DNA of 64,000 bases from JAHRAW01 sp965262585 (GTDB lineage: Bacteria; Pseudomonadota; Gammaproteobacteria; Arenicellales; Poriferihabitantaceae): assembly GCA_965262585.1 (NCBI GenBank), contig OZ253546.1, forward strand, positions 1,116,001 through 1,180,000, read 5' to 3'. Shown in pieces: positions 62,195 to 64,000 of this stretch; position 1 is the stretch's first letter; the number at the start of each line of letters is the position of its first letter. The position numbers and the translations under genes were made by a program. The notes under the pieces are model-generated. The model had not been told where the DNA came from. It did not search any database and was given only the letters and a program-made list of their open reading frames with translations.

Positions 62195-64000
62195 ATGTCT
62201 GAAAGAATTGAATTGCATGGCCTGAGCATTGACCGTGGGTTGCATGATCTGGTGGTCGACGAAATCTTGCCGGGTAGCGGCATTGATGCGGCGAAATTCT
62301 GGCGTGGGTTAACTGGGATTGTTGCGGACTTGGGCGGCAAGAATCACGCCTTGTTGGAAAAACGTGATTCGTTGCAGGGGCGGATAAATGCATGGCATCA
62401 GGCGCATCCGGGAACACCGCAACTCGCGGCGTATAAGGATTTTCTTACCGAGATTGGTTATCTGCTGCCCGAAGGCGGCGAGTTCTCGGTGCAAACCGCG
62501 AATGTTGATGACGAGATCGCGGTCATCGCCGGGCCGCAGTTGGTGGTGCCGGTGGACAACACCCGTTATGCGCTCAGCGCCGCCAATGCGCGGTGGTTAA
62601 GTTTATACGATGCGTTATACGAAACCGATGTGATCGCCGAAGTCGAAGGCTGCAAACGCACCGGAAAATACAACCCGGTGCGCGGTGCGCGGGTTATTCA
62701 ATACGCGCGCGACCTCCTCGATCAAGTGGTGCCGCTGGCGGTCGGCAGCCACAGTTACGCGGTCGCATACCGGGTCAAGTCGGGCAAGTTGATCGTGGTG
62801 ATGGGAGACGGCAGCACCACCGAACTCGGTTGGCGCGAATGTTTTGTCGGCTATACCGGCGACCCGGAATCGCCTTCGAGCGTGTTGTTGAAGCACAACA
62901 ATCTGCACATCGAAATCTTGATTGGCGAAGGGTATTACATTGGCCGTGGCGACCTTGCCGGCATCTACGACGTCAGGGTTGAGGCGGCCATCACCACCAT
63001 CATGGATTGCGAGGATTCGGTCGCGGCGGTCGATGCCGCCGACAAGGTGCGGGTGTATCGCAACTGGGCCGGATTGATGAAGGGCGATCTGCGCACCACC
63101 GTGAAAAAAGGCGACCAAACCATCGAGCGCACGCTGCAACCCGACTTTGAATTTACCGGCGCAAACGGCGCACCGCAACGCCTGCGGGGCCGAAGTTTGA
63201 TGTTCATACGCAATGTCGGCGCGCACATGTATACCGATGCGGTCACGCTGAACGGCGAAGAAATCCCCGAAACTTTTCTGGACGCCATGGTAACGGTGCT
63301 GGCGGCAAAACACGATTTGCTCGGCAACGCCCGTTTCCGCAACAGCGAAACCGGCAGCGTGTATATCGTCAAACCGAAGATGCACGGCCCGGAGGAAGTG
63401 GCATCTGCGGTGGAATTATTTGCGCGGGTTGAAGAGGCGTTGGATATTGCGCGCAACACCATCAAGATTGGCATCATGGACGAAGAGCGGCGCACTACGG
63501 TGAACCTGAAAGCGTGCATCCACGCCGCCCGTGAGCGCGTAGTTTTCATCAACACCGGTTTCCTCGACCGCACCGGCGATGAAATTCATACTTGCATGGA
63601 GGCCGGCGCGGTGCTGCCGAAAAACGATATGAAATCGGCGCCCTGGCTGCTCGCTTATGAAGACTGGAATGTCGACATCGGGCTGGCCGCCGGGTTGCCC
63701 GGACATGCCCAGATCGGCAAAGGGATGTGGGCGGCGCCGGACAACATGGCGTTAATGGTCGAGCAAAAATTCGCGCATCCACGCGCCGGTGCGAGTACCG
63801 CCTGGGTGCCGTCGCCGACCGCCGCGGCCCTGCATGTATTGCATTACCATCATGTCAATGTTGCGGTGCGGCAGCGGGAACTGGCGAATGCGGTGCGGGC
63901 GAACCTCGACGACTTGTTGACCATCCCGGTGCTTGCCAGCCGCAAAATCAGCGCCTTCGAAGCAGCCCGGGAACTGGAAAACAACGCCCAGAGCATCCTC
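62195..64000 (+). CDS. glcB: Malate synthase G (partial, 3' end outside window)
   Basis: Condenses glyoxylate with acetyl-CoA to malate in the glyoxylate/glycolate route. 602 codons are open to the window edge, of about 720 expected. MSERIELHGLSIDRGLHDLV starts a normal isoform-G N-terminus; the core shows DCEDSVAAVDAADKV, YRNWAGLMKGDL, the conserved RSLMFIRNVG-type block, FINTGFLDRTGDEIHT and GKGMWAAPDNM. An ATG one codon earlier (62192) is equally possible. It is 10 bp downstream of the uncharacterised gene. Confidence 0.96.
   Translation, partial: MSERIELHGLSIDRGLHDLVVDEILPGSGIDAAKFWRGLTGIVADLGGKNHALLEKRDSLQGRINAWHQAHPGTPQLAAYKDFLTEIGYLLPEGGEFSVQTANVDDEIAVIAGPQLVVPVDNTRYALSAANARWLSLYDALYETDVIAEVEGCKRTGKYNPVRGARVIQYARDLLDQVVPLAVGSHSYAVAYRVKSGKLIVVMGDGSTTELGWRECFVGYTGDPESPSSVLLKHNNLHIEILIGEGYYIGRGDLAGIYDVRVEAAITTIMDCEDSVAAVDAADKVRVYRNWAGLMKGDLRTTVKKGDQTIERTLQPDFEFTGANGAPQRLRGRSLMFIRNVGAHMYTDAVTLNGEEIPETFLDAMVTVLAAKHDLLGNARFRNSETGSVYIVKPKMHGPEEVASAVELFARVEEALDIARNTIKIGIMDEERRTTVNLKACIHAARERVVFINTGFLDRTGDEIHTCMEAGAVLPKNDMKSAPWLLAYEDWNVDIGLAAGLPGHAQIGKGMWAAPDNMALMVEQKFAHPRAGASTAWVPSPTAAALHVLHYHHVNVAVRQRELANAVRANLDDLLTIPVLASRKISAFEAARELENNAQSIL

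Overview
The window looks like chromosomal DNA of a GC-rich, Gram-negative proteobacterium, most probably an uncultivated gammaproteobacterium. The main evidence is a long minus-strand block whose gene order is the classic gammaproteobacterial rpsB-tsf-frr-uppS-cdsA-dxr-rseP-bamA-skp-lpxD-fabZ-lpxA-lpxB-rnhB-dnaE run, with map divergent from rpsB. There are lipid A, BAM and ubiquinone (coq7) genes. Nothing in the sequence allows a species name. The window opens inside a type III pantothenate kinase gene and closes inside malate synthase G.

1-25.6 kb is core genome: coaX and birA, then divergent ispG with a molybdopterin oxidoreductase, a pair of 183-bp direct repeats, the dnaE-to-rpsB block (22791 down to 5205), and map, an AmgK-like kinase and a FetB-like permease on the plus strand. 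Two departures from the textbook are the absence of pyrH between tsf and frr and a long histone-H1-like tail on ribosomal protein S2.

25.6-39.2 kb is mixed. A beta-barrel protein with a clear sigma70 promoter is followed by an unusual array in which AT-rich minus-strand genes (DUF6602, DUF4238, a PD-(D/E)XK nuclease, two unknowns) are separated by six copies of a 77-bp palindromic element. The array surrounds the 3' end of an indolepyruvate ferredoxin oxidoreductase gene and abuts a paiB-like gene. Three genes take their last codons and stop codon from a copy of the element. Next is a catabolic operon: amidase, Co-type nitrile hydratase alpha and beta, accessory protein and PaiB-like protein.

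39.2-48.2 kb is a defence-type island: a type III restriction-modification system with an extra membrane protein between mod and res, a solute-binding protein, a methyltransferase remnant, an AbiJ-NTD4/HEPN-type gene, and a GIY-YIG-like, DprA-like and AAA ATPase group. 48.3-52.1 kb carries a TauD-type dioxygenase with an EEP-family hydrolase, a LysR regulator and coq7.

52.3-57.1 kb holds the most unusual unit: a tightly coupled four-gene operon encoding a MotA/TolQ/ExbB-type channel protein, two single-anchor partners (one with an ExbD-like membrane aspartate) and a membrane-anchored protein with two FGE/C-type-lectin-fold domains. I know of no described system with this composition. Next to it, on the same strand, is a large PKD-repeat beta-barrel surface protein whose leader contains an 18-nt poly-C tract that puts the best start codon out of frame, as in a phase-variable contingency locus. 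The end of the window carries a HEPN-like gene, an uncharacterised gene and partial glcB.

Dispersed short palindromes (ATTCCC...GGGAAT and GGGACAGGTC/GACCTGTCCC types) fill most intergenic gaps. No transposase, tRNA, rRNA or CRISPR array was found.
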